From contig NC_071667.1 in assembly GCF_028554725.1 (NCBI RefSeq), positions 17,777,501 to 17,841,500 of the forward strand: a DNA stretch of 64,000 nt, read 5' to 3'. The notes under the pieces are model-generated. The model was not told the origin of the DNA and searched no databases. It saw only the letters and a program-made list of their open reading frames with translations. Positions 34,088-45,325 of the stretch are shown here, piece by piece (within the stretch, counting starts at the first letter, position 1; each line of letters begins with the position of its first letter). The position numbers and the translations under genes are program-made. Source of the DNA: Zeugodacus cucurbitae. Lineage: Eukaryota; Arthropoda; Insecta; Diptera; Tephritidae.

Positions 34088-36873
34088 ATGAAGATATTGC
34101 AGTTAAATTTAAATCACGCTGCAGCACAAGAGCTGCTAAAACATACGCTGTTAGAGAATAATATCGATATTGCCTTATTGAGTGAGCAATATATTCAGCG
34201 CTCGGAAAGCACTTGGATCTCAGACATAAGTGGCAAGGCGGCAATATGGTTCTGCAAAGGAAAACCTTTCACGTCATGCTCCAGAGCAGCTCAAACTGGT
34301 TTTACATAGGCTAATATACATGGTATATACATATATATATATATATATATTTTGTAAGTTGCCGAAGCGCAACAATCTCGGAATTCGAAAACGTTCTCCT
34401 TTAGCTATCTCTAGAAACGAGAGGCAAATCGCCGATAATAATGTCAGGTGATTTTAATGCATGGTCTACTGTTCGGGGAAGCAGAAGTACAAACCATCGT
34501 GGGCGCTTAATACTAGAATTCCTGAGTCAAACAAACCTTACGTTACTAAATAGCGGTACCAAAACACATATCAAAAAGGAAATAAAGGTTCAATAATAGA
34601 CCTTATGTCTGTAAATGACGCACTTAGATGCGGATTAAGTGGGAAGTGTCAGACATGTTTACATATAGTGATCACATGGCTATCGTTGCTGAAGTTTCAG
34701 TGTCCCGAGAAATGGAACCTCCGAGAGGGAACACTGCTCAGAAACGAATCTGGAAGCAAAACGAGTTCGATACTGATGTTTTCGAGATAATCTTGAGTGC
34801 AGCAAAGGCACCAGGCGAAGACGCGGCCCACTTAGTATCCGCATTGCGAAAAGAGCTGTTCACAGCATGCGACGCAACAATGCGAAGGACAAAACATCAC
34901 AACAAACGACGTCCAGTATATTGGTGGAACGATGAAATTGCCACGCTGAGGAAGCTCTGTCATTCAACAAGACGTCGTTTACAGCGCAACCAGGGTAGAG
35001 AAAACGAAAATATCCATAAAGAAATGTTTAAAAGACATAAGAAGCTCCTGAAGTCAGCCATCACTCGCAGCAAAAGATACTGCTTCGAAAAGCTCTGCGA
35101 AGAAGCATATATTGATCCCTGGGGAACTGAATACAAAAGCTGTATGTCGAAGTTTAAAAATAAGTCGCAACAACCTAAAAGCGCTCCGTTCATGAAGAAA
35201 GTCGTCGAGGCATTATTTCCGACACACATAGTAATTTCCATTGCTGAACGAAACGAAATTTCAAAGTCACCCCTTTTAGTTACGGTAGAGAAACTTCTGG
35301 ATATAGCGAAAAAAATTAAAAACAACAAATCACCTGGATTAGATGGCATACCCACAGAGCTCTAAAGGTAGCCATAACTTTGAAACCCAAACTGTTTGCC
35401 AAAATGTACAATGCATGTATAAAAGAAGGGGTATTTCCCGACCCCTGGAAAGTTCAGCGTCTGGTTTTACTACCAAAACCAAAGAATCCACCGGAAGAAC
35501 CATCATCGTACCGACCTCTGTGTATGCTCGACACAATGGGTAAAGTGTACGAAAACATAATAAGAAATCGCTTGGAGCTTGCAATCCAGGAAGCTGGCGG
35601 TTTGTCAGAGAGACAATACGGCTTCATAAAAAAGAGATCCACTATCGACGCTCTAAAAGAAGTCGATGACACCGCAAAATGTGCAGTAAGTGGCAAACGA
35701 TGGAAAGGTGGTACAAAAGAATATTGTGCGCTGATTACCTTGGATGTAAAGAATGCGTTCAACTCTGCAAAATGGACAAATATATTCAAAGCATTATATG
35801 AAATAAGCGCCCCTAAATACCTTACAAATATTATTATGAATTATTTTGAAAACAGAAGGTTGATATTTGACACCGACGAAGGAACTAAGAGCTACTTTAT
35901 TTCTAGTGGAGTTCCACAAGGCTCTGTTTTAGTCCCTCTTCTATGGAATCTCGTGTATTACGGTGTGCTGCGAAAGCCAAAAAACGTAAAAAGATGACCT
36001 TGTAGTGGTAGCAGTAGCTAAGCAGCTTGATGACCTTCAGAACAAATGTAATGAGTGTATAATTGGTCTGCGCCAATGGTTCTCTTCCATGAGTTTGGAA
36101 ATGGCTGAGCCATAACTGTCGGGGAATGTGCGATTATTTCACAGCCACAGTTGAAGTATTTAGGGGTAATATGAGACTTTAAGCTTAAATTCAAGGAGCA
36201 CTTGGTTTACACGTCAAATAAGGCAAATAAGATTTATAACGATGGCAAACAGAGGCTGCGAACGTTCCAGCCGACGTTTTCTAATTGCAAAAGCTATGAG
36301 CTCGGTAATATTGTATGCGGCGCCAATATGGGCCCAGGCGCTACACATTAAAGCGTATACGAAACCAATAACTGCTGTATATCGACTCTCAGCAATAAGA
36401 GTAATAAGTGCTTTTCGAACTATATCCAGCGAAGCAGCTGAAGTATTGGCAAATATGTCGTCCATAGGCATCCAGGGTGACGAATTCGAAAGATTAAGCG
36501 AATTATCACAACCAACAGAAACAAAAAAGAGAGACGGTGGACCCACAGACTTATTTCTGACATACATTCATGGATAAATAGACAGCATGGGGATCTGAAC
36601 TTCCATCTGACACATATATTAAGTGGACATGGGTGCTTTAGAAGCTATCTCCATAAATTCCATCACGACGATAGTCCGTACAGTCCGGTGTGTACGGAGT
36701 CCATAGTAGACTCTGAACACGTATTTTTTCACTGCTCTCGATTTTTTAACGTAAGGGACAGGTTGGAAACTGCACTTGGTGGTAGTCTTTCGGTGGAAAA
36801 CTTGACTACACTTATGTGTCAGTCCTCTAATAAGTGGAAAGCTGTTAGCGAAGCGACAGCCTCAATTCTATAA
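34088..36873 (+). pseudogene. R1-like ORF2 (endonuclease-reverse transcriptase), broken
   Basis: Endonuclease blocks: MKILQLNLNH at the start, GDFNAWSTVRGSRSTNHRGR near 34445-34505, and TYSDHMAIVAEV near 34660-34700. RT blocks: KIKNNKSPGLDGIPTEL, then after a frameshift VFPDPWKVQRLVLLPKPKNP, SYRPLCMLDTMGKVYENII, the catalytic LDVKNAFNSAKW and GVPQGSVLVPLLWN. The second catalytic block survives only as DDLVVVA in another frame, so the frameshift falls inside the active site. Next come RRFLIAKAMSSVILYAAPIW and a Cys/His knuckle (CTESIVDSEHVFFHCSRF). The enzyme is inactive. Confidence 0.85.
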
Positions 36874-36874
36874 A

Positions 36875-37065
36875 CCAATATAGTTTCCGTGGAACACGCT
36901 CAACTCTTGTTGCAATCAAGAAAGTTACAGATATAGCAGAAAATGCTATTGAAGGAGATAGGTTGACGTACGGTAAAAAAAGTATTTTGCGGTCGTCACA
37001 TTTGATGTGAAAAACGCATTTATACTGTAGTTTAAGTATCTATGTAAGATTCTCACTCCAGCAAC
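36875..37065 (+). pseudogene. Second RT palm fragment of an R1-like element
   Basis: Directly after the stop of the preceding element, the frames read QYSFRGTRSTLVAIKKVTDI and AENAIEGDRLTYGKK, then AVVTFDVKNAF in a shifted frame. This is the same RT region as 35615-35770 but from a different copy. It is cut off by a dispersed repeat at about 37080. Confidence 0.7.
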
Positions 37066-37077
37066 AGATAAAAAGAA

Positions 37078-37530
37078 ATAAGTAAGGAAGGCTTAAATTC
37101 GTGTAACCGAACATTTAATACAGTCGCAGTTTTTTATTTATTTTTATTGAAAGAACCCACAATTTTACCCACATATTCGGAATAAAGTCCACTAGAAAAC
37201 AAAAAAAACATTGTATATACATAAATATAACAGTATATTGGTACTGAGGTAATTCCTGGACCGATTTCAACTATTTTTGATACCAAGCTATATTATACCC
37301 AAAATTTACGTTTGCTTAATATAATACTAAGATATCTCACATACTAACATATATATACAAAGTCCACAGGGAGTTTGAAAATCCGATTATGAGCTACATA
37401 TACGGAGGGTAGAGAAAATTTTGGACAGATTTTGCCCATCTTTGGTACAGGCGCACATTATTAGAACGAAGAGATCCCCTTTGAATTACTTTCGAATTTA
37501 TGAGAGATTTACCGATGTTTTCAACTAAAA
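37078..37530 (+). repeat. Dispersed repeat family, 5' fragment
   Basis: It starts agtaaggaaggcttaaattc with a decayed palindromic head and runs to ttaccgatgttttcaact. It is abutted by a second copy. Confidence 0.75.
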
Positions 37531-38112
37531 CAAGTAAGGAAGGGCTAAGTTCGCGTGTAACCGGAAGTGGCGGAGCCACACCCATTTAAAACTTTGTATA
37601 CCAATTTGAGTGCAGCTCTTCTGTATCTTATTTATAATGAAATTTAAGGCTTCTAGTGTTTTGCCTTACTAAATTAAGGTATTTTTAGTAGTTTTCAACA
37701 TAACTTTGTATGAGAGGTGGGTGTGGATAAAATCCGATTTCGGCCATTTTTGGACTATGTAAGGAAGTCGCTAAAAGAAACGACTCTAGAGAGTTTGGTT
37801 GATATAGCTTAAGTAGTTTATGGGACATGTACAAAAAACTTAATAGAAGGCGGGGCCATGCCCACTTTCCATAAAAACTAACATCCAAATATGCCCCTTC
37901 CTAGTGCGATCCTTTGTACCAAATTTTGCTTTTACACCATTATTTATGGCTTAGTTATGGCACTTCATATGTTTTCGAGTTTCTACATTTTGTGTGCGTG
38001 GCAGTGGTCCGATTTCGCCCGGTTTAATTAAGATATCTAAAGTTTTACTCAAGATACAGCTTGCACGGACTGACAGACAGACATCCGGATTTTAACTCTA
38101 CTCGACACCTTG
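37531..38112 (+). repeat. Dispersed repeat family, internally deleted copy
   Basis: It begins acaagtaaggaagggctaag, then jumps to the middle of the family (ggaagtggcggagccacacc) and continues to the cggactgacagacagacatc tract. The tail is missing, and a triplicated segment follows directly. Confidence 0.8.
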
Positions 38113-38114
38113 AT

Positions 38115-38290
38115 CACTGTTAGTGCTAAATAAATATGAGAAATACGAATTCGTTGCAGTTAACGTGCTGCCAACGCTCATCGTTCACTTGCACTGCGCA
38201 CGCTAACTCTATTAGGATCCATCAATGTCAAATTTATGCGCATATTAAATGTGACGCTACGCTCACACGCACACACACAAACGCAATGCA
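38115..38290 (+). repeat. Triplicated segment, copy 3
   Basis: It begins gttagtgctaaataaatatg and shares gaattcgttgcagttaacgt through gcgcatattaaatgtgac with the copies at 30.8 and 32.4 kb. A CA-rich stretch ends it. Confidence 0.8.
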
Positions 38291-39775
38291 AAAACAACAA
38301 TTTAGTGGATAAAGAAGCGCTGCGGTCGCTTATCCGCAACAGCTGTCGGTAAAACGTGCATCCGCTGAGCTTGGCGCAGACATCGGGAAAAAATTACATG
38401 AAGGGGAGTTGCGTTCCGTTTGTATGTGTGTCGTGCGTGGTGTGTGCAGTTCGCTTCTTTTTTTTTAACAACATTTACTCGATAGTAAAGTTCGCGGTGG
38501 CGGAAAAACGTGGAATTGCTCTTATCAGGTTCAAGTCTGCAGTATTTGTGCGCTCCCAAGACGCTGCCAGCAAGCTGTAGCCAATCTTCTTTGTTAGTTA
38601 ACAACACTATTCACAGCTAAGGTATGACATGCGCTCTACTTACGAGTATGTGCATAGCAGTCACTTGCGAAGTTGCAGGAAATAGGATAATATAGTTTAA
38701 GGCGTTGCAGCTGCTACTATTATAGGTGGCGTATATATTTATGTTAGTCCTTGAAAGTGTGTGTTTGTGTGTGTGTGCGCAAGTGGCAGCAGTAGTAATA
38801 GCATTGACACGCGACACACGTGCAACAAATGAGCGCTAACACGTCAACTCGTGCGTACGCACACATACACATATATACAAATGTGACACGATTAGATGCG
38901 TGCTGACAAGCATACGTACATACATTCAAGTATAGGTAAGAGCAGAGACAATATCTTCATTATTATAAACACATTTGTGGCACTTCCAAGGCGTTGCGCC
39001 CGCATAAGTGGCTACCGTTAGTAGCGGAGGTGTGGGAGTTGAAGTTTCGGTAGACTGGCAGTTGGATGTTATTGAAGCCTTCACTTATACTGCAGTTGGT
39101 AATAATGGTCTTGGGTATTGTAAGCTGTTTCTTGCTTGAAACTTTTAGCACTATCTCTACTACTGGAGTACATAGTACTTGCTATAAAAATGAATTGAGT
39201 TGAGTCTTTCCTTGCAACAACAATGTTCAAAAACTCATCTAAAATTGCGCTACAGCTCCATATGGTTAATACTGCCTCAGACCGGCCGATTGGAAAACAC
39301 TCAGGATTAACATTGGCTGTCGTTGTCGCTTTGGAATTTTAACTCACATTTTATTGCCGACTATATAAATCTCGTAATAAATTATTAAATCGAACCACAG
39401 ACTTGTTAAAAACAGCTTAGAATCACTACATATTCAGGCTCAAAGAATTGTCTTCGGGTTCGAAGTACTTCCCCAAAAGGTTTACGCCACAAAATTTGAA
39501 TTCGTATTGTTTTACGTATACCTTCAGAGCGATTGAGAGATACTTCTTTAATTTAAAAAATTCATTATTTTTATCAACATAGGTCTTTTAGTAAGAAAGT
39601 CAAGCAGATTACGCTTTTTCAGTAGAGGATAACAATCTCTAAAAGTTAAGGAAAAGAAAAGAAAGAAAGAAAGAATTATTCTTAATATTTACAAATACAA
39701 ACGATTATGTCCTTTTTGAACAATGCTGAGGTCTTAAAAAAAATAAAATTAGATAATCCAAAAAGTCTGATGTGT
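38291..39775. other. Unassigned DNA
   Basis: Moderate-GC sequence at 38300-39050 with GT and CA runs near 38755-38780. No frame has a recognisable domain. A possible 5' exon or enhancer cannot be excluded. Confidence 0.3.
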
Positions 39776-39779
39776 GCGA

Positions 39780-40560
39780 CTTCCGCAACATTATCGAGAG
39801 ACCGCGTCCGATAGTTGCGATTATTTTTTCATACAGAGCCTTACATACGCATAGATGGTGTTCTGTAGTCTCTTCTTCTAATTCTTGTCAGTTTCTGCAG
39901 TAGTTGTTGTAAGGCAGCCCCAATTTGTTGGCTTGTCTCCCAATCAGACAAAGACCTTTTAACATTCCTACTAGGATTCTTATGCCATTCCTTTTAAAAT
40001 CGAATAGTCGACAGGTGCGGCTCTTATTCCAATCAGACCACGTTTGTCTGTTTGTTGAGCAATTCAGTGATTGTTTCCACCGCATTTCAGCTACATATAA
40101 CTACAGCGTATTGTGGATTAAATTTCTGCACGTGACCAGAGTTGCGTAAATTACTGCTTTATTGGTATCTAGCTGTAAGCTGTTGCTCAGTTTGGCTAGT
40201 TCATCTGCTTTACAGTTTCCAAGAATATTACTATGTTCTGGTACCCATTGCAGGTTTATCGTGAATTATGATGTTAGTATCACTATAATAGCTCCAAGCA
40301 TTCTTTCGCTATCTTCGACGAGATTTTATGAGGCATTATTGATTTTAAAACCGCTTGGCTATCTGTAAATATAGATATATTCCTGATCGTTAACACTCTT
40401 TTTGACACAACGAGAAGACTATCTTTAATTGCAGTAATCTCCGCTTCGAAGACACTGCAGTGATCCAGTAGCCGGAAGGCAATTCTGGTATCTAATTTTT
40501 CTGAAAAGACACCACCTTCCACTTGTTGGTTTAATTTGGATTCGTTTTTATAGATACCAC
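39780..40560 (-). pseudogene. Non-LTR retrotransposon RNase H and tail fragment
   Basis: The minus strand reads LLDHCSVFEAEITAIKDSLL and ISIFTDSQAVLKSIMPHKIS (the second and third catalytic regions of RNase H), then after frame changes MRWKQSLNCSTNRQTWSDWN, GMLKGLCLIGRQANKLGLPY, and a Cys/His tail near 39880. It is an I- or LOA-like 3' end with several breaks. No RT is attached. Confidence 0.75.
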
Positions 40561-40877
40561 CATGCTCTTATCTCACTGATAGATGGCACTGTATCGGATT
40601 TAAAATTTTCTTAAACGTTGAATATAGTACAAGTACATGTTAGAGAAATAAAAAAATAAAATGAAATAATCTTCACTAAGAAGCTAAAAAGTAAAGCATT
40701 ATAAAAATTTTGATAGAGCTCTATTTTAGGTGCATACCGCAATCAATCAATGCTTAAAAAATGGAATAATGTAGAGGCATGCTAACATACCTTTGTGTTT
40801 AAAGTAAATAGAACTAATTGAAATTACACTAAGCAGCTTATACATTTTTTAGAAGTATTTAATTAAATTAATTAAGC

Positions 40878-42340
40878 TGGAGAGAACACATTGAGTGTAG
40901 GGCTTCCAAAGCTCTCCGTATATGGAACTCCTGCAGAAGAGATATTGCCACGTAGTGGGGTCTTCGACCCCAGATGGTATATTGGCTGTATACAAGTGTG
41001 ATTCGACCGACACTAACATATGGTGCGTTAGTTTGGTGGAAAGCGCTAACGAAAAAGTGCCGGATTAAACCATTGGAACAGGTTCAAAGGACCTGCTTGA
41101 TAGGGATAACCGGTGCTATGAAAACAACTTCAACAAAGTCTTTGGAGGTTATCCTTGATATCCGGCCAATACATATCCAAGTGAAGTATGTTGCAGCGCT
41201 TACAGCGTGTAGGCTAAAGATCTTGGGTCACTGGACCCAAACTTTGTACCAATGGGAACATGGGATCATAATAAATCTTGTCACTGAATTCGGTTTGGAT
41301 TGGTCCTGTGACCGGGAAACCGAGACTGTGGAGGAAATTAAAGCAACATTCTCCTTCCCCAGCAGAGAAGATTGGACCAATGGAACAATCACAGATAGTA
41401 CCAACGGTGAAATCTATATATTCACCGACGGATCAAAAGGTGAAACAGGAACGGGAGCAGGCTTCTTCTGTAAATACCCACACACAGAAAGAAGCTTAAA
41501 GCTAAACGACTACAATTCGGTATTCCAAGCTGAGATTGTCGGAATAAGGGAAGGCGCTAGGTGGGCCTGTACCCAAGCAAACAGGTCCATCAACTTTCTT
41601 GTGGATAGCCAAGCCGCGATTAAGGCTATCCGCTGCGCCAATACAAAGTCTCAATGCGTCAGATCATGCAAAGAGGCAATTAATAGACTAGCGGGAGAAA
41701 ACTCAGTTAGCATTATCTGGGTACCCGGTCATATAGGTATAGAAGGAAATGAAAAGTCAGATGAGTTGGCTCGCTCAGGTGCAGCTGGGAATACAGTTCC
41801 CTTAAACTGCCCCAGACCTTTCAGTTCTCTAAAGCGCTGCCTAAAGCAATGAATGCTAGGGGAACAGCTCAGGTCCTGGAACATGTGCAACACGAGTCGC
41901 ACCACAAAGCTACTATGGGGCAGTGTTGACACTGGACAGACCAAAAAACTTCTTACTTTAAGTAAAATAGAACTAAGCTGTACCACAGGGGTCATCACGG
42001 GGCACCTGCCTCTAAGAGGCCACCTGCAGAGACTTGGCATAGTAGAATCGGCGGAATGCAGGGCGTGCGAGGAAGATGATGAGACACTAGAGCATTATCT
42101 CTGCGAATGCCCGGCCTTCTGCGTTTAAGAAGAGATACCTTCTATGGCTTCCATTACTCTAATCTAAGAGAAATTGGGCAGCAGGGATGGAATAAAATCA
42201 GAAACTTCGTTAAATTGACCGAATTGTTCAGGTGACGCTTATCAGGGTACCTTCGGGGAGCACAATGGGCCTAATAATGGCCTAAGTGCGGCCGCTTGCG
42301 GTCAGGCTCTCTTCGCCTCCCTTTTCAACCAACCAACCAT
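40878..42340 (+). mobile_element. 5'-truncated non-LTR retrotransposon with RNase H
   Basis: Truncated at its 5' side near 40878, inside the RT thumb (IECRASKALRIWNSCRRDIA). It runs through RNase H and a Cys/His tail into a 3' UTR ending with ccttttcaaccaaccaacc. A 5' truncation is the normal outcome of target-primed reverse transcription. RNase H separates it from R1 and Jockey proper and points to LOA- or I-like elements. Confidence 0.85.
40974..42128 (+). pseudogene. RT C-terminus, RNase H and zinc tail, with two in-frame stops
   Basis: The frame is continuous from about 40878 to 42128 apart from a TAG near 40953 and a TGA at 41850. The thumb/connection contains TYGALVWWKALTKKCRIKPL. RNase H has IFTDGSKG (Asp), VFQAEIVGIREGA (Glu), FLVDSQAAIKAI (Asp) and VPGHIGIEGNEKSDELA (His and Asp), so its catalytic residues are complete. 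After the TGA it continues with LSCTTGVITGHLPLRGHLQR and the Cys/His tail CRACEEDDETLEHYLCECPA. It is a recent but inactive copy. Confidence 0.85.
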
Positions 42341-42965
42341 TTAATTTCACATTTCAGTACACACATAGAGGTTTATATGTACATATGTATGTATATACCT
42401 ATGCATAGGATGCATATTTGTATATGTGTGAAGAGAAGTTTACTTTTAAAAATTTCAAGGGAAATACTGTTATATCGAGTGAAAGAGAAGAAGTCGATGT
42501 TCTCTGTCAAGGGTAGGCGCAAATTACTTACAGGTTGGCGGGACAATAAGTATTGAATACTCTTGTCATGCACAATGTATGTATATACATATGTATGTCT
42601 GTTTATTTATTTTTTGAAGCATTAATAATAAAACGGTAACGATAACAATAGACAGTTAGAAAGATAATGATAATAAAAGAAAATGTTTCTGTTCACTTTT
42701 TTGACACGTGGTTACCGTCACAATTCCGTGAATTTTCCAATTGCTAAAGCTTGAATATGTGTTCGCACTTAAAAGGCATTAATTTTTGTAATTTCTCACA
42801 AGTGTTTTTTCTTTTAAGTGGTGTTTAAATCGCAATGCTCTTTTCAGTTTGCTTCGTGGCGTATATTCGTTCATTGCTTTGTTGTTGATGTGTAATGCCG
42901 ATTCAGTGTAATATCGCTAAATTTGTTAGCCATTACGAAGTTTTAATCATACATTTGGTGTAGTT
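42341..42965. other. No gene seen
   Basis: AT-rich DNA with acatatgtatgtatatac-type runs near 42380 and 42585. No coding signal. Confidence 0.3.
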
Positions 42966-43255
42966 ACACTAAGTAGATGAATATAGAACATAGAGGACAG
43001 TATAAAGTCGAATATAGAGTCGAGTAATGAGTAGAATCAGAAACGCAGTAGTGTCGAATCATATTAACAAGTATCTAGTAACACTGAGTAGAGGAGTATA
43101 GAACATAGAGTATAGTAGAGTGCGGTATATTTTAGAGTATAATGTCGCATATGGAGTTGAGGAATGAATAGAGTCAGGTGTGGAGTACAGTCGAATTTAG
43201 GGTAGTTCGGAGTACATTATAGGGTAGAGTAGAGTATGGGTTCAGGTTCCAGTTC
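42966..43255 (+). repeat. Degenerate TAGAGTA-type minisatellite
   Basis: Irregular repeats of gagta, tagag and tatagaacatagag fill the stretch (for example gtagagtagagtatggg near 43225). It lies immediately 3' of the first odorant-receptor gene. The period is not fixed. Confidence 0.6.
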
Positions 43256-43283
43256 ACTATTTATTTTGAAATGTCTTCATCAC

Positions 43284-45280
43284 TTATCTTGCATACATTG
43301 TGCGAATTAATGCGAAGAATTTATATGATAATTGCAGTATCTGAAAAAAAATTAAATTAAAGAATATTAGCACTTATAAATATTTGAACCCTATTATTTA
43401 CTCACATCAGTTATGGTGCCCATTGAGACATTCACAAAGCTTGTAGCTCGTAGCATAGCTGGCTTTTGAGCGCGCCGTATAATCATAATCAGCAATTTCT
43501 TGTAGCGAATGTCGGCAACGAGCCAATTATGGTTATAGACGACATTACCAATATTTTCACTCTATTAAAATAAAACAAAATATATATTTTTTAACTTCTA
43601 TATCTAGAGTGGAGGGACATCTTTTTCTTGCAAATTTTCTAAAAGTAAATATAGTAAAAGTAATTCCAAAAACAACAGCAGTCCATATCTGTTCAATTAT
43701 TTTTAAATATACTAACTACAGATCCTTAAATCTGCTTTATATCTGGAAAAATATTCTCATAGAAACTAATTCATAGACATCCGACAAAAAAAATTATACT
43801 GAGATTGTCGATTTTCAGGAACGCGTTAACTAAACCTAAGCCAGCTTCTGAAAGAAATAGGGGAACAACTGACTATGTGTTACAGGAAGGCTTATCGAGG
43901 ATATAGAGGTCCCGGAATTGATTTTCTTTGACACTTTCGGATTAACGCCAGAGAGTTATTGAGTAGTTTGCTTTCATAGAGTAACAGAAAGTTTGGTAAG
44001 TACGTATGATGCAGACACTAAGAGGTGGTTTTTTTGAGAAAATCCTGTTAGTCTCTCTTTATGCTGTTTTTAAGATTTTTGTAGTTTTCGGTGACAGTCA
44101 TTTCTGTTTTTCCTAATATTTCCTTAGAAAATTTCCATTTTCACATACTCATACTTACCGTTGTTATTAACTCCTGACCATAACTGCAAATCATATAAAT
44201 CTGAACTAAAGAGCAGATCATATAGCACACCAGCACGACCAAAGCATCCAATGGCACACCAACGGTAAATTGAAAGGCCAGAAAGCACATAACGAACGAA
44301 GTCGATATGAAATTGATGAGAATCGGCATACCAAATATTTCACTGATTAGTTGGCAGAGTCTAAACAAAAGAAAATGGGAAAATAAATCCTATTTCAACA
44401 ATTACAACAACTTTGCTTAGATGCCAACTTACGCCAATGTATGATTATGATAATAAACGGCTGTACTGAGAAAGCTTAAATCACGCTTCGCTTTTTCCGC
44501 GTTCACAAATTGCGTGGCATTCGTACTCCCCGCCTGATATGCTTCAATGTCACGTGCCAATTTTCGAAAATGCATTATTAGTTGTACAGTTGCAGCGCAC
44601 AATAATAAGTCATTAGCCAAATAAGCCGCCAAGGAGGTGTGACCAGCAAAGACCTGCGAGACATAGAGCGGATAATAGAGCCAATTGTCGCGCCACTCAA
44701 AGGGTACCCAACAGGAGTACGGCAATACACGCTCTACGACCGTCTGCTGCAGCAGCGGCGCCAAGAATAAGTAGTTGATCATCGGTAGCGAGTTGTAAGC
44801 CCAAACGGTGAAGGTATGTGTAAAGGCGTATATAAAACCAATGCGTCTGTAGTGCTGCAGATGACGCTGTAGCTCGTATGGTGATTGATCAGCCGCTTGC
44901 TTGGGATACATTTCGTACAGCTTTTGCATGAGTACGCTGAGTCGTGAGCGCTGTTTCAGATTACTCAATATTTTTAAAATCGCCACCACAACGAAACCCA
45001 TGAAGGATAAATTTCTCGCAGCTTGTAAGAAATCAGCATTTTCCATAAAGTTGACCACAACAAATGAAGCTTCTATGATTAGCACCCAGTTCAAGTTGAT
45101 CAGACTAATGAAACAGTATATTTGGCGCAGCAGTGTTGCCAATCTAGCTGTGATGCTTCTTTGGTTTGGTTCATTGCCAGCTTGACGATAGATATCGTCG
45201 TAGGCCACAACGCCATTGGAGCTATACCAGAAGTTGGCTGTTTTGATGAAAGCGTCGAATTCAACTATTTTGGTTGGCAT
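43284..45280 (-). CDS. Odorant receptor, Or85-like, gene 1 (4 coding exons)
   Basis: Coding exons are 44433-45280, 44159-44360, 43406-43561 and 43284-43340; introns are 72, 597 and 65 bp with GT..AG borders. The joined protein is 420 aa, within the usual insect OR range or slightly long. OR signs: a cytoplasmic N-terminus with FDAFIKTANFWYSSNGV, the LPYSCWVPFEW block of the second extracellular loop, LLLCAATVQLIMHFRKLARD, then GVPLDALVVLVCYMICSLVQ, and a C-terminus LQLSYKFFALIRTMYAR that closely resembles Drosophila Or85b/c. Such proteins form odorant-gated cation channels with Orco in antennal or palp neurons. The ATG at 45280 was chosen because it aligns with Or85 starts; the frame is open for 45 more codons upstream, but a TATA-like TATTTATATA lies about 35 bp upstream of this ATG. 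The gene looks intact. Confidence 0.9.
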
Positions 45281-45311
45281 ACTCGCTGAACAATGTCTGG
45301 CAACCGTTATG

Positions 45312-45325
45312 GAAGCGTATATAAA
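45312..45325 (-). promoter_or_regulatory. TATA-like motif upstream of odorant receptor gene 1
   Basis: The minus strand reads CTATTTATATACGC about 35-45 bp upstream of the chosen ATG. This would leave a very short 5' leader. Position and composition are the only evidence. Confidence 0.35.

Larger units (their letters stand above)
32990..36880 (+). mobile_element. R1-clade non-LTR retrotransposon, long but inactive
   Basis: The order is ORF1 (gag-like, from ATG 33067), then ORF2 with endonuclease (34088-34690), linker, RT (34790-36110), C-terminal region, and a Cys/His knuckle ending near 36873. R1-type signs are the MKILQLNLNH start of ORF2, the GDFNAWS endonuclease block and the GVPQGSVL RT block. 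At least five frameshifts or stops break it. A TA run at 34325-34350 sits inside the endonuclease. No RNase H is present, as expected for R1. Confidence 0.85.

Noticed and set aside
38440..38590. Possible tRNA-like B box (ggttcaagtctgcag)
   Set aside because: No matching A box at the correct distance and no cloverleaf pairing could be drawn.
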